Positions 1 to 8,339 of a stretch of 64,000 bases of DNA are shown here, one piece after another. A program made the translations under genes and the position numbers. Location of the stretch: positions 1,809,501-1,873,500 of the forward strand of contig NZ_JAJJMP010000001.1 of the NCBI RefSeq assembly GCF_020905415.1, in the 5' to 3' direction. Position 1 is the first letter of the stretch. Every line of letters starts with the position of its first letter. This stretch comes from Myroides oncorhynchi. GTDB taxonomy: Bacteria; Bacteroidota; Bacteroidia; Flavobacteriales; Flavobacteriaceae. The notes under the pieces were generated by a model. It had not been told where the DNA came from and searched no databases. It saw nothing but the letters and a program-made list of their open reading frames with translations.

Positions 1-474
1 ATCTACTAAATCTTGCGTTTCACGTCTTAAATACCCCATATCATCGATACTTCCTACTAAGAACTCGGCTATCTTGCGATCGCCCTCTGTTAGCATAAAA
101 GTATTTAATTGATTAAGTAAGTCTTGGTGAAATGATTCATGAGCGATAATGGGCATTTCATATTCATCATCATCCTTGCTATAGTTATTAGACTGTAGTT
201 TATACTCAGGAGTTTCATCATCACTAAGATATTCGTCTATATTGATGTCTTCTGCTTCAATACGCTCATTGTCATAATCGTCAAAGTCGTTGTCAAACTC
301 ATCTGCTTCAGTTGATTCGTTCTCTTTTCCTGTTTCAAGTGCTGGATTTTCAATTAGTTCTTCTTTTAACCTTTGTTCAAAGGCTAAAGTAGGTAACTGA
401 ATTAGCTTCATCAACTGGATTTGTTGAGGAGATAACTTCTGTGATAATTTAAGTTGTAGACTCTGTTTAAGCAT
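1..474 (-). CDS. rpoN: RNA polymerase sigma-54 factor RpoN, N-terminal part (cut by window edge)
   Basis: Only the first 158 codons are inside the window; the gene runs off the left end. The N-terminus (MLKQSLQLKLSQKLSPQQIQ) is the glutamine- and leucine-rich activator-interacting region I of sigma-54. A very acidic linker follows at about residues 50-100, then the start of the core-binding domain (IAEFLVGSIDDMGYLRRE). Sigma-54 directs RNA polymerase to -24/-12 promoters and needs an AAA+ activator. The ATG at 474 is the only start that keeps region I intact. The gene lies downstream of asnS on the same strand and has its own -7 element at 531-538, so it is probably transcribed separately. 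Confidence 0.93.
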   Translation of the reverse strand, partial: MLKQSLQLKLSQKLSPQQIQLMKLIQLPTLAFEQRLKEELIENPALETGKENESTEADEFDNDFDDYDNERIEAEDINIDEYLSDDETPEYKLQSNNYSKDDDEYEMPIIAHESFHQDLLNQLNTFMLTEGDRKIAEFLVGSIDDMGYLRRETQDLVD

Positions 475-500
475 TCGTGGAATATTTAGTATAAATAAAA

Positions 501-568
501 AAAATGTTTACTTTAAAACATATTCTTTTTCAAATTTAATAAAAATATGTGATAAAGTAAACACTTTT
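501..568 (-). terminator. AT-rich hairpin terminator after asnS
   Basis: Read on the minus strand, an imperfect stem of about 22 bp (arms 546-568 and 501-522, core GTTTACTTT/AAAGTAAAC) is followed directly by a run of eight T. It fits an intrinsic terminator for asnS. Its loop contains the rpoN -7 element. Confidence 0.6.
531..538 (-). promoter_or_regulatory. -7 element of rpoN promoter
   Basis: TAAATTTG on the minus strand is a perfect match to the Bacteroidetes TAnnTTTG motif, 57 nt upstream of the rpoN ATG. It lies inside the loop of the asnS terminator hairpin. No clear -33 TTG was seen. Confidence 0.5.
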
Positions 569-585
569 ATAAAGCTATTGTTATA

Positions 586-2019
586 TTAAAACTCAGCGTT
601 TTGCGGTGTTCTAGGGAAAGGGATTACGTCTCTAATATTCGTCATTCCTGTTACGAATAGTACAAGGCGCTCAAAACCAAGACCAAAACCACTATGTGGA
701 GCTGTTCCGAATTTTCTAGTGTCTAAGTACCACCATAATTCTTCTTTGTCTATTCCCATCTTTTCTATTTTCTCTAAAAGAACATCATAGCGCTCTTCTC
801 TTTCAGAACCTCCTACGATCTCTCCGATCCCAGGGAATAATATATCCATCGCTCTTACTGTCTTGCCGTCTTCATTCATTCTCATATAGAACGCTTTGAT
901 GTCAGCAGGGTAATCAAATAAAATTACTGGACATTTAAAGTGTTTCTCTACTAAGTAACGCTCATGCTCACTTTGTAAATCTGCACCCCATCCATCGATG
1001 ATATAGTTGAATTTTTTATTCTTATTTGGCTTACAGTTTCTTAAGATATCAATCGCTTCAGTGTAACTCACACGTTTAAAGTTGTTCTCTACTACGAAAC
1101 GCAATTTTTCTAACAATGACATCTCACTGCGCTCAGCTTGAGGCTTAGATTTCTCTTCTTCAAATAAACGCTTATCTAAGAACTCTAAGTCATCTGCACA
1201 TTTCTCTAATACGTAGTTTATTACGTATTTGATAAAGTCTTCTGCTAAGTCCATGTTATCGTCCAAATGGTTAAATGCCACTTCAGGTTCGATCATCCAG
1301 AATTCTGCTAAGTGACGAGAAGTATTAGAATTCTCAGCACGGAAAGTAGGTCCAAATGTATATACTGAACCTAATGCCATAGCATAAGTCTCAGCTTCTA
1401 ATTGTCCCGATACAGTTAGGTTAGTTGTCTTTCCGAAGAAATCTTGTTTTGTATCTATTTGTCCTTCTTCTGTACGAGGTAAGTTGTTTAGATCTAAGTT
1501 AGTTACTCTAAACATTTCTCCAGCTCCTTCAGCATCTGATCCAGTGATGATAGGTGCATTGAAGTAGTTAAACCCGTTGTCTTGGAAGTATTTGTGTACA
1601 GCGAAAGATAGTACGCTACGCACTCTCATAATAGCTCCGAACATATTTGTACGGATTCTTAAGTGAGCATTCTCACGTAAGAATTCAAGTGAATGCTTTT
1701 TAGGCTGTATAGGGTATTCTTCAGGATTAGCTTCACCATATACTTTTAAGCTCTCTACTTGTATCTCTACTGATTGACCTGCTCCTTGGCTCTCTACTAG
1801 TGTCCCTCTAACACAAATTGCAGCCCCTGTATGTACTTTTTTTAACAACTCTGCAGGGAATTTATCTAAATCAACAACACATTGAATATTGTTAATCGTT
1901 GACCCATCATTCAAGGCGATAAATTGGTTATTTCTAAACGTTTTTACCCATCCTTTTGCTTTGACTTCATGAAGTAGGCCTTTGCCCGCTAGTAGATCGT
2001 TAATTTTCGTATGTTTCAT
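586..2019 (-). CDS. asnS: asparaginyl-tRNA synthetase
   Basis: Class IIb aminoacyl-tRNA synthetase that charges tRNA-Asn in the cytoplasm. An N-terminal OB-fold anticodon-binding domain (about residues 15-110) precedes the class II core. Motif 2 ([16 protein letters not shown]) is near residue 225 and motif 3 ([15 protein letters not shown]) at 444-458. The 477 aa length is normal for the family. The ATG at 2019 is well placed below a -7 element at 2073-2080. AsnRS is preferred over AspRS or LysRS because of the whole-length pattern and the [11 protein letters not shown]-terminus. The gene is followed by a terminator and rpoN. Confidence 0.97.
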   Translation of the reverse strand: MKHTKINDLLAGKGLLHEVKAKGWVKTFRNNQFIALNDGSTINNIQCVVDLDKFPAELLKKVHTGAAICVRGTLVESQGAGQSVEIQVESLKVYGEANPEEYPIQPKKHSLEFLRENAHLRIRTNMFGAIMRVRSVLSFAVHKYFQDNGFNYFNAPIITGSDAEGAGEMFRVTNLDLNNLPRTEEGQIDTKQDFFGKTTNLTVSGQLEAETYAMALGSVYTFGPTFRAENSNTSRHLAEFWMIEPEVAFNHLDDNMDLAEDFIKYVINYVLEKCADDLEFLDKRLFEEEKSKPQAERSEMSLLEKLRFVVENNFKRVSYTEAIDILRNCKPNKNKKFNYIIDGWGADLQSEHERYLVEKHFKCPVILFDYPADIKAFYMRMNEDGKTVRAMDILFPGIGEIVGGSEREERYDVLLEKIEKMGIDKEELWWYLDTRKFGTAPHSGFGLGFERLVLFVTGMTNIRDVIPFPRTPQNAEF

Positions 2020-2072
2020 CGTGATTTATAATTTAGTAATCTTTGTCTTATTTCGACAATTTCAAATACTTG

Positions 2073-2080
2073 CAAAAATA
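2073..2080 (-). promoter_or_regulatory. -7 element of asnS promoter
   Basis: TATTTTTG on the minus strand matches TAnnTTTG exactly, 53 nt upstream of the asnS ATG. No convincing -33 TTG was found at the expected distance. Confidence 0.5.
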
Positions 2081-2181
2081 GTAAATTATTGTGTATTATG
2101 GAATAAAGAAATTGTGATATTACTGTAAATATTGTGTATGATAGACTATTTCATGAGTTTGGGGTTGCCAATAATATGTTA

Positions 2182-2361
2182 GTTTAACCCAGAATATGAG
2201 ATAGGTGTATAGGGGGAAAGTAATTATACAAAATAGATCTGAAATAGTAATTCAAGTATACTGTAGTATGGTTGAGGTGCTAATGGTAGAGCTGTGAATT
2301 AGAGCCTCTTTGTAGTATTTAGCTAACGCTGATTATGGGGTAACGCTAATGTGGGTTTAAA
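2182..2361 (-). repeat. intergenic palindromic repeat family, copy A
   Basis: About 180 bp, in reverse orientation relative to copy D. The ends read GTTTAACCCAGAATATGAGATAG and GTGGGTTTAAA. Shared blocks include the complement of TTGTATAATTACTTT, the central palindrome (GTATACTGTAGTATGG) and CTTTGTAGTATTTAGCTAA. It carries an extra part-duplication of one arm (CTAACGCTGATTATGGGG then TAACGCTAATGTGGG), which makes it the longest copy. It lies between the dehydrogenase terminator and the asnS promoter. The rest of this 400-bp gap (2081-2181) shows nothing. Confidence 0.8.
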
Positions 2362-2371
2362 TAATACAATA

Positions 2372-2397
2372 AAGGCAACCTCTAGAGAGATTGCCTT
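2372..2397 (-). terminator. weak hairpin terminator after the amino acid dehydrogenase
   Basis: AAGGCAA (2372-2378) pairs with TTGCCTT (2391-2397), with further pairing of CTCT/AGAG in the loop. It lies 24 nt past the dehydrogenase stop. The minus-strand T-run is poor, so termination may be weak. Confidence 0.45.
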
Positions 2398-2420
2398 GTG
2401 TCAATATAACTGGTGTCAGA

Positions 2421-3512
2421 TTATTTTTTTGTGCTATTGATTCTGTCTTCTGCTTTTTTCATTGCAGCTTGTTGAGAAGTAATGTTGTGTTCTTTAGCAT
2501 AGTTTAGTACTGCTAAAGTTGTATTATAGATATTTTCAGTGCGTTTTAAAGCCTCATCTAACCCATAGTTTGCTATCTCTCCAAAAACATTAATTATACC
2601 TCCAGCATTGATTAAAAAGTCTGGAGCGTATACGATGCCACGTTCTTGTAGACGTTTACCGTGTATTGCTTCAATTGCTAATTGGTTATTAGCTGCACCA
2701 GCAATAACTTTTGCTTTGAGTTTTTCGATAGAATCGTCATTGATTGTTGCCCCTAGAGCACATGGAGCATAGATATCTACATCTTCGAGATATAAATCTG
2801 TACCTCTGAATATTTTAGTATTGTATTTTTTAGCTACTTCTGTTACTCTTTCTTCATTAATATCTGTGATTGTTACTATGGCACCGTGTTCAGTTAGGTG
2901 TTTTACTAAAGTTTCACCTACATTACCAATACCTTGTACAAGAACTTTTTTACCTTCTAAGTTATCTGTTCCAAATTGGAAGTTAACAGCAGCTTTAAGT
3001 CCCATAAATACACCATAGGCTGTTACGGGTGATGGATTACCTGATCCGCCTAAACTTTCAGATATACCCGTTACGTGAGGTGTAATAGTGTGAATTAAAT
3101 CCATGTCAGCAGTAGTAGATCCTACATCCTCTGCAGTAATATATCGACCACTTAAAGAATTTACGTAATGAGCGAATGCTTTAATCAATTCAGGATTTTT
3201 GTCTTTTTTAGAATCTCCCATGATTACTGCTTTTCCTCCGCCAAGGTCTAACCCTGATATAGCAGATTTATAGGTCATACCTCTAGATAGTCGTAGTACA
3301 TCATTTAGTGCTTCCCATTCTGAAGCGTAGTTCCACATTCTAGTGCCTCCTAATGCAGGGCCTAATGTAGTGTTGTGTATACCGATGATTGCTTTTAATC
3401 CAGACTCTTTGTCGTGACAAAATACGATTTGCTCGTGATTGTCAAATGAAACTTGTCCAAATACTGGTGCCATAGTTTTTAACTCTTCTGGCGAATAGAT
3501 TTTTGTAGTCAT
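2421..3512 (-). CDS. leucine dehydrogenase-type Glu/Leu/Phe/Val dehydrogenase
   Basis: NAD(P)-dependent oxidative deaminase of amino acids, most like leucine (branched-chain) dehydrogenases. The N-terminal substrate domain has the glycine-rich GLDLGGGKAVI motif with the catalytic lysine. The C-terminal Rossmann domain carries VLVQGIGNVGETL. At 363 aa it matches leucine or phenylalanine dehydrogenases rather than the longer glutamate dehydrogenases. The start is the ATG at 3512 (MTTKIYSPEELK); an in-frame TTG two codons upstream is less likely. A near-consensus -7 (TATCTTTA, 3564-3571) lies upstream. It is monocistronic, between the frr terminator and its own weak one. Exact substrate cannot be told from sequence. 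Confidence 0.88.
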   Translation of the reverse strand: MTTKIYSPEELKTMAPVFGQVSFDNHEQIVFCHDKESGLKAIIGIHNTTLGPALGGTRMWNYASEWEALNDVLRLSRGMTYKSAISGLDLGGGKAVIMGDSKKDKNPELIKAFAHYVNSLSGRYITAEDVGSTTADMDLIHTITPHVTGISESLGGSGNPSPVTAYGVFMGLKAAVNFQFGTDNLEGKKVLVQGIGNVGETLVKHLTEHGAIVTITDINEERVTEVAKKYNTKIFRGTDLYLEDVDIYAPCALGATINDDSIEKLKAKVIAGAANNQLAIEAIHGKRLQERGIVYAPDFLINAGGIINVFGEIANYGLDEALKRTENIYNTTLAVLNYAKEHNITSQQAAMKKAEDRINSTKK

Positions 3513-3663
3513 AATCAATGTCTTTTGGGATTAGGTTGGCGTGTTTTAACAATAAACACATTATAAAGATAATGAAAAAAGTATTGATTATTAAGTAGAT
3601 AAGAGTATGGAGGTATGGATATACGAATCCTTTAAAGATATTTTGTAAATAGGAGGATATTAG

Positions 3664-3693
3664 ATAAAAAAAAATCCGCATACTTGCGGATTT
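3664..3693 (-). terminator. intrinsic terminator of pyrH-frr
   Basis: A perfect 9-bp stem, AAATCCGCA (3672-3680) with TGCGGATTT (3685-3693), loop TACT, followed on the minus strand by a run of T (3664-3671). It begins 2 nt past the frr stop. Confidence 0.9.
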
Positions 3694-3695
3694 AA

Positions 3696-4259
3696 TTAAA
3701 CTTTCATGATTTCTGCTTCTTTAACAGCAAGAATATCATCTATTTTTTTGATGTAACCATCAGTTAGTTTCTGAACTCTTTCTTCAGCATCTTTACAGAT
3801 GTCTTCCGATGTTCCATTTTTTTCTTCTTTTTTGATATCGTTATTAGCATCTTTACGAGAATTTCTAATACCGATTTTAGCATCATCAGCCTCTGTTTTA
3901 GCTTGTTTCGCTAAGTCCTTACGTCTTTCTTCTGTTAGGGCAGGTATGTTAATGATAATGTTATCACCATTATTCATTGGGTTTAACCCTAAGTTAGCAA
4001 TCATGATTGCTTTTTCTATAGGTTGTAACATTGCTTTCTCCCAAGGAGTCACTGTTAGTGTACGCGCATCAGCAGCATTAACATTAGCTACCTGAGATAG
4101 TGGAGTCGGAGAGCCGTAGTAGTCTACGAATACAGCTCCTAACATCTGTGGAGAAGCTTTTCCTGCACGGATGTTTAATAGTGATTTATCTAAGTGAGCT
4201 ACAGTGTTATCCATAGACTCTTTGGCAGCGTCGATTATTAAATTGATTTCTTCTGTCAT
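3696..4259 (-). CDS. frr: ribosome recycling factor
   Basis: RRF splits post-termination ribosomes together with EF-G. The 187 aa length is the family norm of about 185. Recognisable features are the helical start with LDKSLLNIRAGKASP, the TPLSQVANVNAADARTL turn region, and the LTEERRKDLAKQAK helix. It is the second gene of a pyrH-frr operon, with 9 nt between the pyrH stop and this ATG, and ends in a strong terminator. The pyrH-frr pair is widespread in bacteria. Confidence 0.97.
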   Translation of the reverse strand: MTEEINLIIDAAKESMDNTVAHLDKSLLNIRAGKASPQMLGAVFVDYYGSPTPLSQVANVNAADARTLTVTPWEKAMLQPIEKAIMIANLGLNPMNNGDNIIINIPALTEERRKDLAKQAKTEADDAKIGIRNSRKDANNDIKKEEKNGTSEDICKDAEERVQKLTDGYIKKIDDILAVKEAEIMKV

Positions 4260-4268
4260 AACTTTGAT

Positions 4269-4988
4269 TTAATTAATGTTTACAGCAACAGTAGTACCTA
4301 CTGATTCGTTACCTTGGCAAACTTTTAATAAATTATCTTCTTTATTCATATCGAATACTACTATAGGCAAGTCATTTTCTCTACTTAGAGTAAATGCCGT
4401 AGTATCCATTACATTTAGTCCTTTTGTTAAGCAGTCACTAAAAGAGATTCTTTCGTATTTAATAGCTGTAGGGTCTTTTTCAGGATCAGCTGTATAAACA
4501 CCATCTACTCTAGTCCCTTTTAAGATTACATCAGCATTAATCTCTACACCGCGTAATACAGCTGCTGTATCTGTAGTGAAGTATGGGTTACCTGTTCCAG
4601 CTCCGAAGATTACAATTCTTCCTTTTTCTAAGTGACGAACAGCTCTTCTCTTGATATAAGGCTCTGCTACAGCTTCTATTTTTAAAGCTGTCTGTAATCT
4701 AGTTAGCATACCAGCAGCCTCTAGTGCTCCTTGTAATGCCATACCATTGATTATAGTAGCTAACATACCCATATAATCACCTTGTACACGATCCATTCCT
4801 ACATTTGCACCTGCAACACCTCTAAAAATATTTCCTCCCCCTATTACAATTGCAATTTCAACACCTAATTCGTGAACTTTTTTTACTTCAGCAGCATACT
4901 CTGCTAGTTTTTTAGGATCAATACCGTATTGTTGATCACCCATTAAAGCTTCTCCACTTAATTTCAGTAGAATTCTTTTGTACTTCAT
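4269..4988 (-). CDS. pyrH: uridylate kinase (UMP kinase)
   Basis: Phosphorylates UMP to UDP in pyrimidine nucleotide synthesis; a member of the amino-acid-kinase superfamily. It starts with the ATP-binding [12 protein letters not shown], has GGGNIFRG and a [15 protein letters not shown] nucleotide/UMP segment, and ends with the usual C-terminal strand. The 239 aa length is typical. The ATG at 4988 lies 23 nt below a perfect -7 element (5012-5019). It is co-transcribed with frr. The promoter is squeezed between the patatin stop (5034) and pyrH, so the patatin transcript may also read in. Confidence 0.97.
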   Translation of the reverse strand: MKYKRILLKLSGEALMGDQQYGIDPKKLAEYAAEVKKVHELGVEIAIVIGGGNIFRGVAGANVGMDRVQGDYMGMLATIINGMALQGALEAAGMLTRLQTALKIEAVAEPYIKRRAVRHLEKGRIVIFGAGTGNPYFTTDTAAVLRGVEINADVILKGTRVDGVYTADPEKDPTAIKYERISFSDCLTKGLNVMDTTAFTLSRENDLPIVVFDMNKEDNLLKVCQGNESVGTTVAVNIN

Positions 4989-5011
4989 TGAAAGATATTT
5001 TTAAAGTTTTG

Positions 5012-5019
5012 CAAATATA
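5012..5019 (-). promoter_or_regulatory. -7 element of pyrH-frr promoter
   Basis: TATATTTG on the minus strand, a perfect TAnnTTTG, 23 nt upstream of the pyrH ATG, in the 45-nt gap after the patatin gene. No -33 TTG is evident. Confidence 0.6.
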
Positions 5020-5033
5020 AAGATTATATGCTT

Positions 5034-5828
5034 CTATGGGGTAGCTTTTTGAAAAATATGTTGATTCTCTGTAAATGTCTCTTTAGCAGTATTGTAACCT
5101 AAATCATAAATTTCATCCATTTTTTTCTTACTTCTTTCGAAGGTTGAATACATGTTTAGCTCTTTCGGTTCTATTAGCCAGTCACATAGTTGGCCTTGTC
5201 TTGCATTTTGCATTCTAGTCATAAGTTCATAAGCTCTTATTGTTACAGCTTTGATAGAGGTTAAGTTCTCAGGTGTAGCTTCTTCTATTGGTGTGACATT
5301 GCTACCGATTATATAGTCACATTTTTTTTTGATTATGTCTATGGGGAAGTTGTTTAATATACCTCCATCACTATACAGTTTGTCTCCGATTTGGTATGGA
5401 GAGAATACACCAGGGAAAGCACTTGATGCCAATATAGCATCTACTACCTTTGTTTTTTTCTTGAATATATGAAGTTCACCTGTTACGATATTTGTTGCAT
5501 TGATATATACAGGGATAGGTAGTTCTCCTAAAGTCATTTCTCCAAATACTTTTTTTAGATATCTATCGAAAGTATTCACATCGATTAATCCTGCTTTTTT
5601 TAAAGTAAAATGTTGCCAGTTAAACAAGTTGACAGACTTAAAGAAGATTAATATTTCTTTAGGTTCTATACCTGCAGCATATAAGGAAGAGACAATAGAG
5701 CCTGCACTTGTACCAGCTAGAAAGTCGGGTTTAATATTTTGTTCGTCTAGAAACTGTAACACTCCTGCATGAGCGATTCCTTTATACCCTCCACCAGAAA
5801 GTACTAATCCTATTTTGTTCTCTTTCAT
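5034..5828 (-). CDS. patatin-like phospholipase family protein
   Basis: Predicted serine acyl hydrolase of the patatin/RssA type. The oxyanion-hole motif GGGYKGIAHAGVL (about residues 12-24), the nucleophile elbow GTSAG (39-43, Ser41) and the DGG motif (154-156, Asp154) form the Ser-Asp dyad. At 264 aa it is a compact cytoplasmic form without signal peptide, membrane segment or extra domain. It sits upstream of pyrH on the same strand. Its lipid substrate cannot be predicted; roles range from phospholipase to lysophospholipase. Confidence 0.9.
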   Translation of the reverse strand: MKENKIGLVLSGGGYKGIAHAGVLQFLDEQNIKPDFLAGTSAGSIVSSLYAAGIEPKEILIFFKSVNLFNWQHFTLKKAGLIDVNTFDRYLKKVFGEMTLGELPIPVYINATNIVTGELHIFKKKTKVVDAILASSAFPGVFSPYQIGDKLYSDGGILNNFPIDIIKKKCDYIIGSNVTPIEEATPENLTSIKAVTIRAYELMTRMQNARQGQLCDWLIEPKELNMYSTFERSKKKMDEIYDLGYNTAKETFTENQHIFQKATP

Positions 5829-5962
5829 TCTTCTGTGTATTGTTTTTTAATGAGTTGTTGACGTATTCTAGATTGTCTATACCTCCTTTGTTTTATTAGC
5901 AGAAATTACTGTATTATTTATTCCAAACTCTTTGTTATGACTTCGATATCCTTTAAAAAGTT

Positions 5963-5970
5963 TATCTTTG
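5963..5970 (+). promoter_or_regulatory. -7 element upstream of thioredoxin-like gene
   Basis: TATCTTTG, a perfect TAnnTTTG, 28 nt upstream of the ATG at 5999. No clear -33. Confidence 0.55.
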
Positions 5971-5998
5971 ATAGTAACAAACAATAAAATTAAACAAA

Positions 5999-6598
5999 AT
6001 GATAAACATTGATCCAAAATACATTGAGAAAAGTTTAAGTTATAATGAGTTTCGTCACTATGTGACTGAAGCACTCGCTACTGATAAGAGTATTTTGAAC
6101 TTAGAAGATGATTATTTGGCTTATGCAGAACTGAATGAAGCTAGATTACATAGGCTTGACAAAACGATGAAAGTAGAGGAAGAAGTAATTGCTAAATTAG
6201 CGGGATTAAAGAAGAAATACACTTGGATTGTTATCTCTGAGAGCTGGTGTGGTGATGCGGCGCAAATAGTGCCTATACTTAACAAGATGGCTGAGTCAAC
6301 TGATAATATCGAATTAAGAATAGTATTTAGAGATCAGAATCTTGAATTGATGGATGCTTTTCTTACTAATGGAGGTAGAGCTATTCCAAAGTTGATCATA
6401 GTAGAACAGGATACTTTAAAAGTATTAGGAGATTGGGGACCAAGACCTATACTGGCTCAGAAAGTTGTCACTGATTATAAAGCTACTCATGGGGTAGTAG
6501 ATGAAGCAGGTAAAGTAGCACTGCAAATGTGGTATACTAAAGATAAAGGACATGAAGTACAGAAAGAGGTAATAGAATTAATGACTTCTTTTATTTAA
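5999..6598 (+). CDS. thioredoxin-like family protein with incomplete active site
   Basis: A 199-aa cytoplasmic protein. An N-terminal helical part (residues 1-70) is followed by a thioredoxin fold. The active-site segment reads SESWCGDAAQ, with Cys84 where the canonical WCxxC begins, but the second cysteine is replaced (Asp86-Ala87). The cis-proline loop is present (GGRAIPKLIIV). Proteins of this type are common in Flavobacteriia and annotated only as thioredoxin family. With one cysteine a classical disulfide-exchange cycle is impossible; monothiol or non-redox roles are possible. Monocistronic. Confidence 0.8.
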   Translation: MINIDPKYIEKSLSYNEFRHYVTEALATDKSILNLEDDYLAYAELNEARLHRLDKTMKVEEEVIAKLAGLKKKYTWIVISESWCGDAAQIVPILNKMAESTDNIELRIVFRDQNLELMDAFLTNGGRAIPKLIIVEQDTLKVLGDWGPRPILAQKVVTDYKATHGVVDEAGKVALQMWYTKDKGHEVQKEVIELMTSFI

Positions 6599-6607
6599 GT
6601 TTTTTTG

Positions 6608-6683
6608 TGATGTTGTGATTTTGGCTTTCTGTTCAACACAATTACCTTTGATAAACAGAGATATTCACAACATCACAACATCA
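6608..6683. other. long inverted repeat between two convergent genes
   Basis: TGATGTTGTGAT (6608-6619) is a perfect inverted repeat of ATCACAACATCA (6672-6683), separated by 52 nt that contain a nested TCTGTT/AACAGA pair. The right arm overlaps the stop codon of the downstream minus-strand gene and is part of a direct repeat TCACAACATCA (6665-6675, 6673-6683). No T-run follows on either strand, so it is not a textbook terminator. Confidence 0.55.
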
Positions 6684-7295
6684 TAATGCGCCTAGAATAA
6701 CTATCTTATCAGATAAAGACATACCTGCTGGGTTACATCCTTGTAATCCTTCTGGAACTTCTTGATTCAGATTTTCAAAGTAATCTAGCCAAACAGGAAA
6801 GAATTCATTTGTCTTTTTAGACTTGTAGGTCATTGGGAAGAGTCTAAATACTTCTTCATTATTATTGGCACTTTTAAATGCGTCGTATATCAGCTCAGAA
6901 CAGTAGTATTTACTATTATTCATTAGATAATTTACATCATAAGGAAGTCCCACTTGTGCTATAGTAAAGGCTTTGGCATCAGTAATCAATCCTTGATATT
7001 CAGGTAGTAATCTCCCTATATACTGGGCTTCTACGTTCTTAGCAATAAACTTATCAAGTGGAGTGATACACACTTCAGGCCAAGTTGCTTCTATGACTTG
7101 TAATGTTCCTTCATGTTCTATAATCATACCGATATGATTAAAGTTAATGTTGTTATAGCCATGAGTAACTTCATTAATCGCTTCGCATAACGGACCGCAA
7201 TTGATGTTTTGAAAGATGAAATCTCCTTCTTTATAATCTGTTTGTTGAGACCAAATAAGTTGAGTACTAAGAAAAAATAATAATATAATACGCAT
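6681..7295 (-). CDS. YiiX-type NlpC/P60-like cysteine hydrolase, secreted
   Basis: A 204-aa protein with a short signal peptide (residues 1-16, cleaved near WSQ). It then has the permuted NlpC/P60 (YiiX/YebB) pattern: KEGDFIFQN, catalytic His54 in NHIGM, and Cys132 in KYYCSELIYDAF after GLPYDVNY. Such enzymes are thiol hydrolases of cell-wall peptides or amide/ester bonds; the substrate here is unknown. It probably acts in the periplasm. ATG at 7295. It converges on the thioredoxin-like gene through the inverted repeat described at 6608-6683. Confidence 0.83.
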   Translation of the reverse strand: MRIILLFFLSTQLIWSQQTDYKEGDFIFQNINCGPLCEAINEVTHGYNNINFNHIGMIIEHEGTLQVIEATWPEVCITPLDKFIAKNVEAQYIGRLLPEYQGLITDAKAFTIAQVGLPYDVNYLMNNSKYYCSELIYDAFKSANNNEEVFRLFPMTYKSKKTNEFFPVWLDYFENLNQEVPEGLQGCNPAGMSLSDKIVILGAL

Positions 7296-7455
7296 AAAAA
7301 GTTGTTTCTGCGAAGATAAGGTGTGTGGTATTGATTATCAAACTCAATAAAACAATAATTGCTAAGTTCCTTACTCATAAAAACCTAGTGTTCACTTTTT
7401 AACAGTATGTTATCCTTAATAGTATCTCTACATTCGTTTGCGAGAAAAGATAATT

Positions 7456-7830
7456 ATGTTGTTAAATATGCGCAGTAAGGTAAATTTAATATTTATTATA
7501 AGCTTAGTTGCATTTGTAGGATGTAATAAGTATACGGATGTGAAGAATACAGATGAACCAGAAAGAGTGATGCCTCTGATGTCTCCTGTAGTATCGGATA
7601 CCAAAGAGAATGTGTTTGAATATTTAGTAGAAGGAGTGAATAAGGTAGGTGATTATTTTGTTGGGAAAGTCAGGTTAGTAGGAGAGACAGGTGCGGGATA
7701 TATAGCAAAAGACAGTATCTCTCTTCAGTTTTATATTGAAGTTAGACGCGTACAGGAGGGAGGACTTATTGGTACTGATACCAATGGAGTAGAGTATAAG
7801 CTGTCCTTTAAAAAAGAGAGTAATCATTAG
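7456..7830 (+). CDS. small predicted lipoprotein of unknown function
   Basis: I do not recognise the family. From the ATG at 7456 the protein is 124 aa, with a hydrophobic signal (residues 11-20) and a lipobox ending at Cys23 (VAFVGC), so a lipid-anchored envelope protein is expected. The remainder is a polar domain with alternating strands (YFVGKVRLVG, SISLQFYIEVRR) and no known motif. Earlier in-frame TTG (7438) and later ATG (7468) starts are possible. The 7438 TTG overlaps a near -7 element (TTCGTTTG, 7433-7440), which favours 7456. Divergent from the YiiX-type gene. Confidence 0.7.
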   Translation: MLLNMRSKVNLIFIISLVAFVGCNKYTDVKNTDEPERVMPLMSPVVSDTKENVFEYLVEGVNKVGDYFVGKVRLVGETGAGYIAKDSISLQFYIEVRRVQEGGLIGTDTNGVEYKLSFKKESNH

Positions 7831-7988
7831 GGTGTCATAGTAGCTGTACTCTGTATACTTATTTAGTAAGAAGCTTTTATATCTCAGCCTCTAATAACTT
7901 TCTAAATAATCTACTTTAAAATTTCTTCCAATTATCCGTTAAAGAACTTCTAGTTGCACTTTCTCCTATTTCCATTTCAGGTAAAGAT

Positions 7989-8150
7989 TTTTACCCAGAT
8001 TAAGCATTAGTCAAATACTGCAAAGCAATTCTACTTCATATCTCTTTCATTTCTTCTAAAACCATACTACAGTATGCTTTTTTCTTAAATTCAGGGCTGT
8101 TTTGTATAATTACTTTTCGTTTATACGTCTATCGCTTAATCCAGGTTTAA
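7989..8150 (+). repeat. intergenic palindromic repeat family, copy B
   Basis: About 162 bp. Left arm TTTTACCCAGATTAAGCATTAG, right end CTATCGCTTAATCCAGGTTTAA; both arms carry TTAAGC where copy D has TTACGC. Conserved blocks are TCAAATACTGCAAAG, TTCTACTTCATA, AAAACCATACTACAGTATGCTT and TTGTATAATTACTTTTCGTTTA. The right arm overlaps the last codons of the 67-aa gene at 8136-8339. The rest of the 305-bp gap (7831-7988) shows no feature. Confidence 0.85.
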
Positions 8151-8339
8151 TGTAGGATCTAATGCTAATATTTGTTGAATGGATACCACTATAAGATCAT
8201 CTTCGTTAATGGTAATTCCATCAAAAAATTGCCAATCGCCATCTTCGTCATAGTACACGTGACTGATTAAACTCTTATTAAAAGCGATGTTTCGGGAAGT
8301 TATCGCTGCTTTACTAGGTTGGTCATTTTCTGTTTTCAT
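8136..8339 (-). CDS. small acidic protein, possibly DUF2185-like
   Basis: A 67-aa ORF with a good ATG at 8339. The composition is protein-like, with ISHVYYDEDGDWQFFDG and VVSIQQILALDPTL. This resembles the short cold-shock-sized DUF2185 proteins (a strand pair, a W-x-FF motif, then a C-terminal helix), but I cannot confirm the family. No signal peptide or membrane segment. Its last codons (LNLD and stop) lie inside the right arm of repeat copy B, so the C-terminus may have been set by that insertion. Upstream sequence shows no clear promoter. Function unknown. Confidence 0.55.
   Translation of the reverse strand: MKTENDQPSKAAITSRNIAFNKSLISHVYYDEDGDWQFFDGITINEDDLIVVSIQQILALDPTLNLD

Noticed and set aside
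2182..2361. A riboswitch or leader of asnS
   Set aside because: The element lies upstream of the asnS -7 element, so it is outside the transcript, and it matches the dispersed repeat family.
3442..3681. 79-aa minus-strand open frame upstream of the dehydrogenase
   Set aside because: It overlaps the dehydrogenase 5' end in another frame and starts within the frr terminator region; no recognisable protein.
5877..6074. Small minus-strand open frame overlapping the thioredoxin-like gene start
   Set aside because: It covers the promoter and 5' end of a better-supported gene and has no protein-like composition.
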